Below, in pieces: positions 38,398-39,167 of a DNA stretch of 39,167 nt. Every line of letters begins with the position of its first letter. Positions within the stretch are counted from its first letter, which is position 1. The position numbers and the translations under genes were made by a program. A model generated the notes under the pieces. That model searched no databases and was not told the origin of the DNA. It saw nothing but the letters and a program-made list of their open reading frames with translations. Origin of the DNA: Nitrososphaeraceae archaeon (GTDB taxonomy: Archaea > Thermoproteota > Nitrososphaeria > Nitrososphaerales > Nitrososphaeraceae); assembly GCA_021325295.1 (NCBI GenBank), contig JAJPHM010000026.1:1-39167 (forward strand). The letters are read 5' to 3'.

Positions 38398-38556
38398 CTA
38401 ACATTTTCTTACCGGCTCTTTTGTATCTTTCTTCAATTCTTTGACTGCGAATGAAAAAGCATGAGACCTGCTGGCAAACCTGCTATTTTCAATTTCTCTG
38501 TCTATCCAGTTCAGTAGCTCTTTTTCTACAGAAATACTGATCTTTTCTTTTGCCAC
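38398..38556 (-). CDS. Ribbon-helix-helix DNA-binding protein (52 aa)
   Basis: Encodes 52 residues from a GTG at 38556 (MAKEKISISVEKELLNWIDREIE...). KISISVEKELLNWIDREIENS followed by RFASRSHAFSFAVKELKK is a canonical RHH/CopG pattern: beta strand, helix, turn with S/R, helix. Its stop touches the stop of the + strand gene at 38397, so they converge. It is too small for usual cut-offs. Its target may be one of the repeated operators. A TATA-like CATAAAACTATAAC lies upstream on the minus strand. Confidence 0.8.
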   Translation of the reverse strand: MAKEKISISVEKELLNWIDREIENSRFASRSHAFSFAVKELKKDTKEPVRKC

Positions 38557-38716
38557 TCAGTAGCAACCTGTAATACCATTTTCTAACATCAAGTTATAGT
38601 TTTATGCGACTAGGTGAGATTCGGTATGATGTAGTAGCATATGATTGCAAATGCTTGCAAAATCTACTAGAAGAAAGATATATTTTAATAATAAACGAAT
38701 TTTGGTATGACTAGGT

Positions 38717-38953
38717 ATGACTGACGTAAAAGAGAGAGGGACGAGAAAACGGAATGGTATGACAAAGATTACAACTATCACAGGGCCAGAGGCAGAATTG
38801 ATTATCAAAGTCGTGGAATCTACATCATCTCACCAATGGATTGACAGGAGTAGGAATGGTGTTGCAAAGGTGGAATTGTGGGTAGACGACAATGAACTTC
38901 CGGATCTTGTGTTGAAAAAAGAGGATCAAAGACAGAAAAGAATCTGTAAGTAA
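38717..38953 (+). CDS. Small protein of unknown function
   Basis: Encodes 78 residues. A basic N-terminus (KERGTRKRNGMTK) is followed by TTITGPEAELIIKVVES and a beta segment VAKVELWVDDNELPDLVLKK. No family recognised. The ATG lies about 35 nt after a TATA-like ATATATTTT (38679-38687). A 22-bp perfect palindrome at 38947-38968 overlaps its stop and probably ends transcription. Last gene before attR. Confidence 0.58.
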   Translation: MTDVKERGTRKRNGMTKITTITGPEAELIIKVVESTSSHQWIDRSRNGVAKVELWVDDNELPDLVLKKEDQRQKRICK

Positions 38954-38968
38954 TCATATGATTACTTA
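38947..38968. terminator. 22-bp perfect palindrome at gene end
   Basis: A perfect inverted repeat (arms TAAGTAATCAT and ATGATTACTTA with no spacer) covers the TAA stop of the gene at 38717-38953. A T-rich sequence (TTATTATTACTTAC) follows. It is best read as a terminator or protein-binding palindrome close to the right att site. With no loop, a hairpin would be strained, so a protein site is as likely. Confidence 0.5.
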
Positions 38969-39060
38969 TTATTACTTACAAACAAACAAGTACAGTACAT
39001 TATCTTTATTTTATTATTATTCAATTATCATTAAAATAGGGGGTATTATCCATTGTAGGC

Positions 39061-39082
39061 CACAAGATAATTATAATAGAAT
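39061..39082 (+). repeat. attR: attR, right 22-bp direct repeat
   Basis: An exact 22-bp copy of the left repeat at 86-107, in the same orientation. Preceding bases are viral and following bases are presumed host. Excision by recombination between the copies would give a circle of about 38,975 bp with a single attP. Confidence 0.88.
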
Positions 39083-39167
39083 TTATAGTGTAAAAAGTAG
39101 TCATGGCCAGTCCACTGGTCTGGCCTCGGGATTGAAATGAATGAATGAAAGACAACAAGAAAACTGA
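39083..39167. other. Host flank right of the provirus
   Basis: 85 bp beyond the right att repeat. No gene is recognised. It contains short near-repeats (CCAGTCCACTGG, GAATGAATGAAT). Too short for locus assignment. Confidence 0.5.

Overview
The window looks like one complete integrated tailed virus (provirus) of a Nitrososphaera-type ammonia-oxidising thaumarchaeon (Nitrososphaeria). Archaeal signs are the MCM helicase, archaeal TATA-type promoters with short leaders, a TRAM-domain protein, AbrB-type and ribbon-helix-helix regulators, a tyrosine integrase with a C-terminal zinc ribbon, very frequent TTG/GTG starts, and many tiny CxxC zinc proteins. A perfect 22-bp direct repeat at 86-107 and 39061-39082 brackets everything and is read as attL/attR. 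That gives an element of about 38,975 bp with about 85 bp of host DNA on each side. The gene set recalls the published N. viennensis provirus Nvie-Pro1, but identity cannot be confirmed from sequence alone.

Layout, left to right. 169-1551 (+): integrase. 1586-1669 (-): class II tRNA-like gene with a GUG anticodon loop. 1799-2668: small regulator cluster with two AbrB-type proteins and several palindromic or direct-repeat operators. 2774-2857 (+): candidate C/D box sRNA. 2865-26077 (-): virion module, transcribed right to left and listed here in transcription order: large terminase, zinc protein, portal, two glycosyltransferases, protease-scaffold, decoration protein, major capsid protein, accessory virion proteins, membrane proteins, head-tail joining proteins, tail tube, G/GT tail-assembly chaperones joined by a -1 frameshift site, gp10-like protein, tape measure, hub, LamG fibres, and a HExxH protein. 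26297-27262: HTH/zinc protein. 27351-27433: second class II tRNA-like gene. 27480-37882 (-): early module with MCM helicase, PolX-type nucleotidyltransferase, VSR/DUF559-like nuclease, a frameshifted HNH gene, many mini zinc proteins, and a protein with a long Ser-Ala repeat. 37883-38031: divergent control region. 38032-38953: small right-end genes, including an RHH protein too short for most gene callers.

How it fits together. Integrase and the divergent right-end promoters share a TWAGGAWWCCTWA box, suggesting one regulator controls integration and early expression. Early genes are tightly packed, often with ATGA, TTGA or TAATG overlaps or directly abutting stop and start codons. The virion module follows the canonical order of HK97-type siphoviruses, which supports a functional or recently functional virus. 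The least conventional features are the candidate C/D sRNA, the two odd tRNAs, the strong enrichment of a GTGGCC/GGCCAC word confined to the early module, the in-phase TTTTTTA slippery site in the tail chaperone, and a pyrimidine-rich TTAGTTCT element repeated between late genes.
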